Both the position numbers and the translations under genes were made by a program. From an uncultured Flavobacteriales bacterium (lineage in GTDB: Bacteria > Bacteroidota > Bacteroidia > Flavobacteriales_D > Crocinitomicaceae), in contig CAIUKX010000158.1 in NCBI GenBank assembly GCA_903899795.1, positions 1 through 14,062 on the forward strand: DNA of 14,062 bases, written 5' to 3'. Positions within the stretch are counted from its first letter, which is position 1. Each line of letters opens with the position of its first letter. The notes beneath the pieces were generated by a model. The model did not search any database, was not told where the DNA came from, and was given only the letters and a program-made list of their open reading frames with translations. Shown here one piece after another: positions 7,113 through 14,062 of this stretch.

Positions 7113-7922
7113 ATGATATTATTTCCTCCTGCAAAGATAAATTTAGGACTTCATATCCTTCACAAGAGGAATGACGGCTATCACGAACTCGAAACCGGAA
7201 TGATTCCCGTTCCATTTTTTGATATTCTTGAAATACTTCCAGCAGATGATTTTCAATTCAAACAAACCGGTTTAACGATTCCGGGTGATAGTGATACCAA
7301 CCTTTGTGTTCGTGCTTATCAGTTGATGAAAGATCGGTATTCAATTCCTCCTGCCTATATTCATCTTCGTAAAATCATCCCAATGGGCGGAGGTTTAGGC
7401 GGTGGCTCTTCGGATGCAGCTTTTGTATTGAAAGGGCTCAATTCTATCTTTAATCTTGAAATTGACACGATAACTCTTGAGCAACTAGCAGGTGAACTAG
7501 GCAGCGATTGTCCCTTTTTTATTCAAAATGTATCTCAAATTGCAGAAGGAAGAGGTGAACGTCTTACAAAAATTCCTTTGGAGCTAAAAGGTTATTACTT
7601 CAAAATAATCAACATTGGAATTCATGTAGGTACTAAAGAAGCTTATGCCGGTGCTCAATTTTCAACTTCGAAAAAAACGGTCAAAGAAATTCTTTCTCAA
7701 CCGATCTCAAGCTGGAAAAATGAACTGGTAAATGATTTTGAAAAAACAGTCTTTCAACTACATCCTCAACTTGCAGAGCTAAAAGAAAAACTCTATTGGG
7801 AAGGAGCAATATATGCCGCTATGTCTGGAAGCGGCTCCACTCTATTTGGAATATATGAAAATGAACCGAAAAAATTATTTGCAAATAATTCAGGTGTAAT
7901 GGAGATCATTGTTGGTATATGA
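7113..7922 (+). CDS. ispE: 4-diphosphocytidyl-2-C-methyl-D-erythritol kinase
   Basis: IspE phosphorylates the 2-hydroxyl of CDP-methylerythritol with ATP in the non-mevalonate (MEP) isoprenoid pathway, in the cytoplasm. It is a GHMP kinase. Lys8 in PPAKINLGL and Asp132 in GSDCPFF are the expected catalytic pair, and the glycine-rich ATP loop PMGGGLGGGSSDAAF spans residues 90-104. The late GHMP motif AAMSGSGSTLFGIY lies near residue 235. Length (269) is slightly shorter than the E. coli enzyme (283) but all motifs are present. The ATG is the only plausible start because the essential AKINL motif begins at residue 7 and no good upstream start exists in frame. The gene is followed by about 250 bp with no gene and no clear terminator. 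Confidence 0.95.
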   Translation: MILFPPAKINLGLHILHKRNDGYHELETGMIPVPFFDILEILPADDFQFKQTGLTIPGDSDTNLCVRAYQLMKDRYSIPPAYIHLRKIIPMGGGLGGGSSDAAFVLKGLNSIFNLEIDTITLEQLAGELGSDCPFFIQNVSQIAEGRGERLTKIPLELKGYYFKIINIGIHVGTKEAYAGAQFSTSKKTVKEILSQPISSWKNELVNDFEKTVFQLHPQLAELKEKLYWEGAIYAAMSGSGSTLFGIYENEPKKLFANNSGVMEIIVGI

Positions 7923-8177
7923 TTGAAAATATCTTAATTTTACTATTTATGAGTAATCATCTTTTCTTAAAAAACATGCCTAAATCATCTAAATAAAGTA
8001 TTTGAGTTCAACGTATCTTGAGTCAAATAAAAACTAGCTTTCCAATAATAATCCGTTTTGTGTACTATATTACCTTTTTATCAAAGCAACCATCGTTTTA
8101 ACATCTCGTTAAGAAAGAAACAAAAGAAAGCACTGCTTTTCGATAAGTAAATACTCTTAAACATTTTGTCACAAACA

Positions 8178-9419
8178 ATGAAATTTTTACTACTCACCTC
8201 ATTTGCTCTAACAACCTGTATCACTTTTGCCCAAGACAGTGTCTCTGTTCTTTTTATCGGAAACAGTTATACCTCAGTAAACGATCTCCCAACCACAACT
8301 TCAAACCTGACAATTTCACTTGGAGATAAACTAACTTTCGACTCGCAAACAATTGGTGGTGCTTCATTCGCTGTTCACGCGGGAAATGCCATTACTTATA
8401 CAAAAATTAAAGCGCATCCTTGGGATTTTGTTGTTCTTCAGGGACAAAGCCAGGAACTCTCATTTCCAACGTCTCAAATTGATACTGAAAGTCTTCCCTA
8501 CATTGAACAATTGGCTGACAGTGTTCACGGAAGCAACTATTGTTCTCAGGTAATGATGTATATGACTTGGGGAAGACAAAACGGAGATCCACAATGGGAT
8601 TCTATTTCGACCTATGCAGGCATGCAGGAACGGCTTACCAATGCAGCTGTTCGAATGGCTGATTCAATTGAAGCTTCCGTATCTCCTGTTGGATCGGTTT
8701 GGAAATATGTCAGAACTAATTACCCCTCCATAAATTTATACAATGCCGACCAATCTCATCCTAGTGTTGCAGGAACTTACCTTGCAGCTTGTACCTTTTA
8801 TGCTGCATTATTCCGAAAAACGCCGGTCGGAGCAAGTTTCATCAGTTCATTAAATGCAGATACTGCAGCTATTCTTCAGCATGCAGCAGCTTTAGTAGTT
8901 TTGGATAGTCTCAGTAAATGGAATCTTCACGCATTGAGTGATCAAACTATTGCTGAATTTGCATACACAAACAATAACAGCGGTGTAAGTTTCCTCAATA
9001 CAAGTTCACATGCTACTTCCTATCATTGGAATTTCGGCGACGGACAAAGTTCAACCGAAACAAATCCTCTTCATACTTATGCTTCTAACGGAACATACAC
9101 TGTTCAATTGATTGCACTGGATTCCTGCGATACTGACACACTTACGATACAGGTAGTTTGTACGAGTTTGGAACTATCTCCAATTCAAAATAATGATTTC
9201 ATGCTGAAGACGCTTAATAATGACCTCTATTCTATCGAAAGTAAAACCGGTGAAATTTTTCAATTATCGATTATCGATGCCAACGGAAGATTGATTCGTT
9301 CCAAGTCTCATTCAGACTCTAAACAAGTAATCGATCTCAGTCAAAACACGAAAGGAATTTATTTTATTCAACTGGAAAACAGTTCTTTTTCCAAAACAAT
9401 AAAAATCATAAAGAATTAA
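8178..9419 (+). CDS. Secreted SGNH-type hydrolase with PKD domain and T9SS sorting tail
   Basis: The product (413 residues from the ATG) has a signal peptide (MKFLLLTSFALTTCITFAQ), then an SGNH/GDSL-type domain. VLFIGNSYT holds the predicted nucleophile Ser30, VVLQGQSQE follows, and DQSHPSVAGTYLA provides the Asp191/His194 pair. This layout resembles DUF4886-type SGNH proteins. A PKD domain follows at about 258-340, with the hallmark WNFGDG at 284-289 and HTYASNGTYTVQL. The last ~75 residues end in GIYFIQLENSSFSKTIKIIKN, typical of a type A T9SS C-terminal sorting domain, so the protein is probably secreted through the outer membrane. The substrate (an ester of a glycan or lipid) is not visible. 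A TTG at 8166 would add four residues; the ATG gives a better signal peptide. Cys14 does not sit in a good lipobox. The upstream spacer 7923-8177 holds nothing I can support. Confidence 0.85.
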   Translation: MKFLLLTSFALTTCITFAQDSVSVLFIGNSYTSVNDLPTTTSNLTISLGDKLTFDSQTIGGASFAVHAGNAITYTKIKAHPWDFVVLQGQSQELSFPTSQIDTESLPYIEQLADSVHGSNYCSQVMMYMTWGRQNGDPQWDSISTYAGMQERLTNAAVRMADSIEASVSPVGSVWKYVRTNYPSINLYNADQSHPSVAGTYLAACTFYAALFRKTPVGASFISSLNADTAAILQHAAALVVLDSLSKWNLHALSDQTIAEFAYTNNNSGVSFLNTSSHATSYHWNFGDGQSSTETNPLHTYASNGTYTVQLIALDSCDTDTLTIQVVCTSLELSPIQNNDFMLKTLNNDLYSIESKTGEIFQLSIIDANGRLIRSKSHSDSKQVIDLSQNTKGIYFIQLENSSFSKTIKIIKN

Positions 9420-9459
9420 ACGCTTTACACTACAACTACAACACAGCGTAAAACAAGAG

Positions 9460-9486
9460 TCCCGGATTTATTCGGGATTTTTTTTT
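9460..9486 (+). terminator. Rho-independent terminator of the SGNH hydrolase gene
   Basis: A 7-bp stem, TCCCGGA (9460-9466) with TTCGGGA (9471-9477, one G-T pair), closes the loop TTTA and is followed by nine T residues. It lies 40 bases after the stop codon. Confidence 0.85.
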
Positions 9487-9539
9487 AGACTCAAGATATT
9501 TAGATCTAAGACCGCTTTGCTCAAAGACTCAAGAACAGT
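9487..9539. repeat. Degenerate heptad repeat, AGAYNNA orientation
   Basis: Units starting with AGA occur at 9487, 9494, 9502, 9509, 9525 and 9532, with AGACTCA occurring twice (9487 and 9525). The spacing is 7-8 bp apart from one gap of 16. The motif is the reverse complement of the RTCTTNN units at 9564-9599, so the two arrays face each other in the spacer between two convergent genes. Confidence 0.5.
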
Positions 9540-9563
9540 GTCAGACATTATAACCAATGATAA

Positions 9564-9599
9564 GTCTTTTATCTTATGTCTTATAGTCTTGCATCTAAT
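9564..9599. repeat. Degenerate heptad repeat, RTCTTNN, abutting the recG stop
   Basis: Five 7-bp units start at 9564, 9571, 9578, 9586 and 9593, with a single extra base at 9585. Four units fit RTCTTNN exactly and the last (ATCTAAT) departs from it at one base. The last unit touches the recG stop codon (9599-9601). An 11-bp piece, TTATAGTCTTG (9581-9591), also occurs at 495-505, close to the rplI stop codon. Confidence 0.68.
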
Positions 9600-11695
9600 T
9601 AAGAAATAGAACTCCAATTGGGTTTGGACATCATAATTTTTCGGAGTTTCTCTCGAATCTGTATATGAGTAGATTGTTCCAATAAAGGATCCTCTTGAAG
9701 AATCATTCGGGCATGATCTCTGGCTAGTGTTACGATCTGTCCATCTTTGGCAAGGTCATCAATTTTTAAATTGAGTTCACCACTTTGCTGGGTTCCCATT
9801 AAATCTCCCGGCCCTCTTAATTCCAAATCAACTTCCGCAATTTCGAAGCCATCATTGGTCCGAACCATTGTTTCCATCCTCTTTTTTGATTCTTTGGAAA
9901 GCTTGATCCCAGACATCAAAATGCAATAAGACTGTTCAGCTCCTCGTCCTACCCTACCTCTTAACTGATGCAATTGAGACAAACCAAATCGTTCAGCACT
10001 CTCAATCAACATCACTGAAGCATTTGGAACATTCACACCAACTTCAATCACTGTTGTAGCAACCATTATTTGTGTTTCACCATTCACAAAGCGCTGCATT
10101 TCAAATTCCTTATCTGCAGGTTTCATTTTACCGTGAACAATACTCACACGATAATCTGGCAAAGGAAAATAACGAGATATAGCTTCGTATCCATCCATTA
10201 AATTATTATAGTCCATTGCTTCTGATTCCTGAATCAAAGGATAAACGATATAAACCTGTCGGCCTTTCGCTATTTCATTTTTCAAAAAGCCAAAAACTGC
10301 CAATCGATTTGCCTCAAATTTATGTACTGTATTAATCGGTTTTCGTCCCGGTGGCAGTTCATCAATCACTGACACATCCAAATCACCATAAAATGTCATA
10401 GCTAACGTTCTCGGGATTGGAGTTGCAGTCATAATCAAAACATGGGGTGGGATGGTATTTTTCTTCCACATACGTGCACGCTGCGCCACTCCAAAACGGT
10501 GCTGTTCGTCAATCACAACAATTCCCAAATTCTTGAATTGAACAACATCTTCCAATAAAGCATGCGTTCCGACCAAAATATGAACTTCACCATTTTCTAA
10601 ACCTTCATGAATCTGTACCCGATCTTTCTTTTTGACGGAACCCGTCAATAACTCGATACGAATTCCCAGATCTTTTACAAAATCAACCAAGGTTAAAAAA
10701 TGCTGATTTGCCAGAATTTCAGTCGGAGCCATCAAAGCCGCTTGGTAACCACTGCCAATCGCTATCAACATCGTTAATAAGGCTACTAAAGTTTTACCAC
10801 TTCCAACATCTCCCTGTAACAAACGATTCATGTGCTGACCTGATAAAAAATCCTTTCGAATCTCTTTCAGTACTTTTTTCTGAGCATTCGTTAATTCAAA
10901 CGGTAAATACTTGTCATAAAATACGGAAAATTCTTTTCCAACTTCCGAAAATATGGCTCCTCTCATTTTCCGAATACTGATTTGTTTGCGCATCAGCATT
11001 TCCAACTGAAGAAAGAGTAATTCTTCAAACTTCAAACGAAATCGCGCTGCAAACGCAGTTGCTTCATCGGTCGGTCTATGAATTTGTACCAAAGCTGCTT
11101 CCCTGGAAATCATTCTTAACTCACTCAACATGGTTATCGGAAGTGTTTCAGGTATTTTGCCTTTTATGTGTTCGACCAAACTTTCTGTGAGACGGGCAAT
11201 CCCTTTCGAACTCAATCCATTTATGGCCAATTTTTCGGTACTGGAATATACTGCCTGAAGTCCTTTTTCAGACTTTACTTTTTCAAATTCAACAATTTCG
11301 GGATGAGGAATATTCCATGAATTACCATAGATTTTTGCTTTACCATACACTTGAAACTCCGCATGCAATTTCAAAATCGGTTTAATCCATTTTGCTCCCT
11401 GAAACCAAACCAATTCAATAATCCCAGTATGATCCTGAAATTTAGCCGTCAAACGATTCTGTTTGCCGACTGCTTTTTCAGAAACATGAATGATCCTTCC
11501 CTTCAACTGCGCATAACCGTCGAGTCTCGGAAGTTCGGCCACCGTATGATATTGTGATCTGTCAACGTATCGAAAAGGAAAATAATGCAACAGATCATCA
11601 AACGTCCGAATCCCTATTTCCTTTTTCAAAAGTTCGGCTCTTTGGGGACCGACACCTTTGAGAAATTCAATCGGCGTTTGCAGAAATTCACTCAT
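9599..11695 (-). CDS. recG: ATP-dependent DNA helicase RecG
   Basis: RecG is a superfamily 2 DNA translocase that regresses stalled replication forks and branch-migrates Holliday junctions. The 698-residue length is normal. The N-terminal part (EFLKGVGPQRAELLKKEIGI, then FPFRYVDRS) and the OB-fold wedge domain (about 60-150, with GRIIHVSEKAVGK) bind the branched DNA. The motor follows: Walker A GDVGSGKT (Gly300-Lys301-Thr302), motif II DEQH (396-399), motif III MTATPIPRTLAM, and the second RecA lobe with VATTVIEVGVNVPNAS and QLRGRVGRG. The TRG-type segment ELRGPGDLMGTQQSG near the C-terminus couples ATP hydrolysis to movement. It has a candidate promoter at 11746 and heptad repeats on both sides. 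No rho-independent hairpin facing the minus strand is evident after its stop. Confidence 0.97.
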   Translation of the reverse strand: MSEFLQTPIEFLKGVGPQRAELLKKEIGIRTFDDLLHYFPFRYVDRSQYHTVAELPRLDGYAQLKGRIIHVSEKAVGKQNRLTAKFQDHTGIIELVWFQGAKWIKPILKLHAEFQVYGKAKIYGNSWNIPHPEIVEFEKVKSEKGLQAVYSSTEKLAINGLSSKGIARLTESLVEHIKGKIPETLPITMLSELRMISREAALVQIHRPTDEATAFAARFRLKFEELLFLQLEMLMRKQISIRKMRGAIFSEVGKEFSVFYDKYLPFELTNAQKKVLKEIRKDFLSGQHMNRLLQGDVGSGKTLVALLTMLIAIGSGYQAALMAPTEILANQHFLTLVDFVKDLGIRIELLTGSVKKKDRVQIHEGLENGEVHILVGTHALLEDVVQFKNLGIVVIDEQHRFGVAQRARMWKKNTIPPHVLIMTATPIPRTLAMTFYGDLDVSVIDELPPGRKPINTVHKFEANRLAVFGFLKNEIAKGRQVYIVYPLIQESEAMDYNNLMDGYEAISRYFPLPDYRVSIVHGKMKPADKEFEMQRFVNGETQIMVATTVIEVGVNVPNASVMLIESAERFGLSQLHQLRGRVGRGAEQSYCILMSGIKLSKESKKRMETMVRTNDGFEIAEVDLELRGPGDLMGTQQSGELNLKIDDLAKDGQIVTLARDHARMILQEDPLLEQSTHIQIREKLRKIMMSKPNWSSIS

Positions 11696-11701
11696 TAATT
11701 A

Positions 11702-11736
11702 ATGTTTAATTTTGAATGTTGGATGTTGGATTAATT
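11702..11736. repeat. Degenerate heptad repeat in the recG leader
   Basis: Five 7-bp units start at 11702, 11709, 11716, 11723 and 11730, with ATGTTGG perfectly duplicated at 11716-11729 and a loose consensus ATKTTRR. The array lies 6 bases upstream of the recG ATG and, if the promoter at 11746-11753 is right, occupies most of the recG 5' leader. Confidence 0.65.
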
Positions 11737-11745
11737 CTTCCTTTT

Positions 11746-11753
11746 CAAATGTA
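11746..11753 (-). promoter_or_regulatory. Candidate -7 box of recG
   Basis: Read on the minus strand this is TACATTTG, a full match to TAnnTTTG. It lies 50 bases before the recG ATG, just past the U-tract of the dsbD terminator. No clear -33 element is seen, and the upstream region is the terminator hairpin itself. Confidence 0.42.
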
Positions 11754-11758
11754 AAGGT

Positions 11759-11789
11759 AAAAAAAAATCCCCCGAAGTTTCGGAGGATT
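11759..11789 (-). terminator. Rho-independent terminator of dsbD
   Basis: On the minus strand a stem of about 10 bp (11789-11779 with 11776-11766, one T-G pair) closes a very short loop and is followed by a run of T (11767-11759). It lies 20 bases after the dsbD stop codon. Confidence 0.87.
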
Positions 11790-11809
11790 TTGGAAATCTG
11801 ATTTTGATA

Positions 11810-13894
11810 TTATTTTTCCTTGTACAATTTTAATCCCTCATCTAACCACTTTTTGAAATCTTCGGGATTTCTATGATTTTGATAATCCGCAGAACCATTG
11901 GTCAAATCTTCCCCATTTGGACCAAGCATAATATAATAAGGCTGAGTTGCCGTCTTATATTTACTGATTTGCATATACATCCATTTGTCACCTGTAGTTT
12001 CTAACTTTTTCTTATTTCCAGGTGTCAATTCCACAGTCTTTTGCTCTTTCGCAGGTAACGGTATACGCTCATCTACGTGAAGAGAAACGATCACAATATC
12101 ATTTTTCATATGATCAATGATTCCAGGTTGTCCCCACACTGTTTGTTCCATTTTTCGACAATTCACACAATTATGACCTGTAAAATCTATAAACAAAGGT
12201 TTACCAACTTGTTGAGCATACGCATATGCCTTATCATAATCTTCAAAGACCATAATATTTTGAGGACCGAGATGAGCTCCTTCTACCTGTTCGGCTACCT
12301 GAGCTGGAGCTGAAGATCCTCCAACTCCCATCGGAGATTCACTGTATTGCGATGGTGGAGGAAACGCGCTGATAAAATTCAAAGGAGCTCCCCACATTCC
12401 AGGAATCATATACATTACAAAAGCAATGACAAATGTTCCAAGCATTGCTCGACCAACACTTATTTTTTCAAGTGGGCTGTCATGTGGAAGACGAATAAAC
12501 CCTAGTAAATAAAGTGCTAACACACCAAAAATCCCAATCCAAATAGCTAAAAACAATTCTCTTTCCAAATAATGAGCTTGTACAGCTAAATCAGCATTTG
12601 ACAAGAATTTGAAGGCCAAAGCCAATTCCAAGAAACCTAAAACAACTTTGACAGAATTCAACCATCCACCTGATTTAGGTAAAGTATTCATCCAACCCGG
12701 AAACGCTGCAAATAAACCAAATGGTAGCGCCAATGCTAAAGAAAATCCAAACATTCCAATAATAGGAGCTATTCCACCTTTTGACGCTGCCTGTACAAGT
12801 AAGGTACCTACAATTGGTCCTGTACATGAGAAAGAGACAAGTGCCAAAGCAAGCGCCATGAAAAAGATTCCGATCAAACCTCCTTTATCTGAAGCTTGAT
12901 CCGCTTTATTTAACCAAGAGTTCGGCATGCGTATTTCAAATGCCCCCATGAAAGAAACAGCAAACACAACTAAAATAATAAAGAAGACAATATTAAACGT
13001 AGGATTTGTTGACATCTCATTTAAAACAGAAGCTCCAAATACTCCTGTTACTACAGTTCCTAATACAATATAAATTGCAATAATTGCCAAACCGTAGGTT
13101 AAAGCATTGCGAATACCCTGAGCTTTTGTTTTACTTTGTTTAGTAAAAAAACTTACCGTCATGGGTATCATAGGGAAGACACATGGTGTAAGTAATGCTG
13201 CTAAACCACTTAAAAACGAAAGTATGAATATCGTTAAAATCGATCTGTCATCTTTAGTTTCTTCAACTTTAACCGAAGATTTATCACTTACATTACCTCC
13301 CTTGTCAACATTCTCGGATCCAGTAGCATTCACACTTTCAGATTCAGGCACCAAAGTATCTTCGGATGAATGTGTAACAACAGTTTCAGTCACCCACTCA
13401 GCACTTGGAACTCCTTTGATATTTACAGAAAAATTTGCATCATAGGGTGGTAAACACATGACTTCATTACAGGTCTGAAAAGTAAATACACCTTTGAGTA
13501 CAAAATCCTTTTGAGACAAAACCTTGATTTTTCTTTTCAAAACAAATGCTCCTTCATGATAACATAAATCTTCATCAGCTTCATCATCATGCTTTAAGAT
13601 CGGTTTAGGTTCTATTACATCACCGACCAAAGTGTAATTTGGTGTCTGCGTTAATTTTATAGCAGTTGGAAGTCCAAAGCTACCTTTTGGTAATTTTGAA
13701 GCGTTGATGTGCCAATGCTCTACAATTGAAATTTTACCTACAATTATTGCTTCATCATTCGTTTGTTCAACCGTAAATTTCCATTTGACTTTGGAATCAC
13801 CTAATTCAACTTGCGCTGAAGTAACAAAAGTCATAAGCAGTAATGTAATAATACTCAAAGCTGTATAAAATCTGGCAAAAGTTCTGTTATTCAT
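11810..13894 (-). CDS. dsbD: Thiol:disulfide interchange protein DsbD
   Basis: DsbD carries electrons from cytoplasmic thioredoxin across the inner membrane to periplasmic disulfide reductases and cytochrome c maturation. The three cysteine pairs of the family are present. Residues 1-28 are a signal peptide. The alpha (DsbD N-terminal, Ig-like) domain has Cys142 and Cys147 in TCNEVMCLPP. A Ser/Glu-rich linker (about 170-215) leads to the eight-helix transmembrane beta domain, with Cys238 in LTPCVFPMIPMT and Cys357 in SFSCTGPIVG. A further linker precedes the C-terminal thioredoxin-like gamma domain with Cys576-Val-Asn-Cys579 in GHNCVNCRKME. At 694 residues it is somewhat longer than E. coli DsbD, mostly through the linkers. 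Its ATG lies 11 bp after the stop of another DsbD-alpha-like gene, so the two are probably co-transcribed. Confidence 0.95.
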   Translation of the reverse strand: MNNRTFARFYTALSIITLLLMTFVTSAQVELGDSKVKWKFTVEQTNDEAIIVGKISIVEHWHINASKLPKGSFGLPTAIKLTQTPNYTLVGDVIEPKPILKHDDEADEDLCYHEGAFVLKRKIKVLSQKDFVLKGVFTFQTCNEVMCLPPYDANFSVNIKGVPSAEWVTETVVTHSSEDTLVPESESVNATGSENVDKGGNVSDKSSVKVEETKDDRSILTIFILSFLSGLAALLTPCVFPMIPMTVSFFTKQSKTKAQGIRNALTYGLAIIAIYIVLGTVVTGVFGASVLNEMSTNPTFNIVFFIILVVFAVSFMGAFEIRMPNSWLNKADQASDKGGLIGIFFMALALALVSFSCTGPIVGTLLVQAASKGGIAPIIGMFGFSLALALPFGLFAAFPGWMNTLPKSGGWLNSVKVVLGFLELALAFKFLSNADLAVQAHYLERELFLAIWIGIFGVLALYLLGFIRLPHDSPLEKISVGRAMLGTFVIAFVMYMIPGMWGAPLNFISAFPPPSQYSESPMGVGGSSAPAQVAEQVEGAHLGPQNIMVFEDYDKAYAYAQQVGKPLFIDFTGHNCVNCRKMEQTVWGQPGIIDHMKNDIVIVSLHVDERIPLPAKEQKTVELTPGNKKKLETTGDKWMYMQISKYKTATQPYYIMLGPNGEDLTNGSADYQNHRNPEDFKKWLDEGLKLYKEK

Positions 13895-13905
13895 ACGTCG
13901 AATTA

Positions 13906-14062
13906 TTAATTTGTTTTTATTTCAATTATAAACTTCTTGTCAACCGGAGGCAAACACATCACATCATTACATACCATGTAGGTAATGATCACTTCCAAAT
14001 CTGTACTTTGTTGAGGTGTGATCTTTTGCGTAAAAACTGCCTTTTCTTTGAAAAAATCCAAG
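13906..14062 (-). CDS. DsbD N-terminal-domain-like protein (partial, 5' part outside window)
   Basis: The last 51 residues of a minus-strand gene are visible, in frame from base 14061 to a double TAA stop (13908-13903). The segment TYMVCNDVMCLPPVDKKFIIEI matches the end of a DsbD alpha domain, with the same C-x4-C-L-P-P motif as residues 142-150 of the neighbouring full-length DsbD. The protein stops right after this domain, with no transmembrane or thioredoxin part, so this looks like a free-standing periplasmic DsbD-alpha protein. It is very probably in one operon with dsbD. Whether the missing 5' part holds a signal peptide or further domains cannot be seen. The frame has no stop up to the window edge. 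Confidence 0.78.
   Translation of the reverse strand, partial: LDFFKEKAVFTQKITPQQSTDLEVIITYMVCNDVMCLPPVDKKFIIEIKTN

Noticed and set aside
7919..7996. A 25-codon frame starting in an ATGA overlap with the ispE stop
   Set aside because: Too short, no recognisable features, and composition like the surrounding non-coding DNA.
7923..8177. Search for a small gene, RNA or terminator in the ispE/SGNH spacer
   Set aside because: Only a 4-bp stem and AT-rich sequence were found; nothing supportable.
8178..8240. Lipoprotein signal in the SGNH hydrolase
   Set aside because: Cys14 is preceded by LTT, not a good lipobox, and the T9SS tail suggests secretion after a type I signal peptide.
10708..10980. 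Open frame of 90 codons on the plus strand
   Set aside because: It is a shadow of recG motor-domain codons, with no start signals or recognisable product.
12609..12899. Open frame of 96 codons on the plus strand
   Set aside because: It is antisense to the transmembrane part of dsbD; the Pro/Lys/Ala-rich product is what the reverse strand of hydrophobic codons yields.

Overview
This is an AT-rich stretch of chromosome that looks like a Bacteroidota genome, most likely order Flavobacteriales (Crocinitomicaceae/Fluviicola-like, which is an inference). The evidence is: promoter boxes of the Bacteroidota type TAnnTTTG in front of several genes, no obvious Shine-Dalgarno sequences, a mitochondrial-type aconitase, a secreted protein ending in a type IX secretion (T9SS) sorting domain, and protein sequences typical of that phylum. 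Almost everything is core housekeeping. I see no phage, plasmid, insertion sequence, CRISPR array, defence locus, tRNA or rRNA.

Layout. Positions 1-381 (minus) hold the N-terminal part of an exported protein with pentapeptide-like repeats, cut by the window edge. Positions 514-1639 (minus) are the ribosomal operon rpsF-rpsR-rplI, with a promoter at its head and a terminator at its end. A divergent 308-bp spacer leads to aconitase (1948-4212, plus) with its own terminator, then a small outer-membrane-barrel-like protein (4438-5079, plus). A shared bidirectional hairpin separates this from dapD (lysine/diaminopimelate synthesis) and accA (fatty-acid synthesis), both minus. accA is back to back with ispE (isoprenoid synthesis, plus) across only 61 bp. 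A secreted SGNH-type hydrolase with a PKD domain and T9SS tail follows (8178-9419, plus). The window ends with recG (9599-11695), a full-length dsbD (11810-13894) and the 3' end of a separate DsbD-alpha-like gene (13906-14062), all minus.

How the genes work together. The three ribosomal proteins form a translation operon. The aconitase feeds the TCA cycle, and dapD, accA and ispE supply cell wall, fatty-acid and isoprenoid precursors. The DsbD pair carries reducing power across the inner membrane to periplasmic thiol proteins. The SGNH, pentapeptide-like and barrel proteins are envelope or secreted products with no clear link to their neighbours.

The least ordinary signal is in the spacers. 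Four of them carry short degenerate tandem repeats with the same 7-bp period but different heptamer sequences (1839-1877, 6061-6095, 9487-9599, 11702-11736). Three sit within a few bases of a gene end or start, and recG has one on each side. No unambiguously new multi-gene system is visible.
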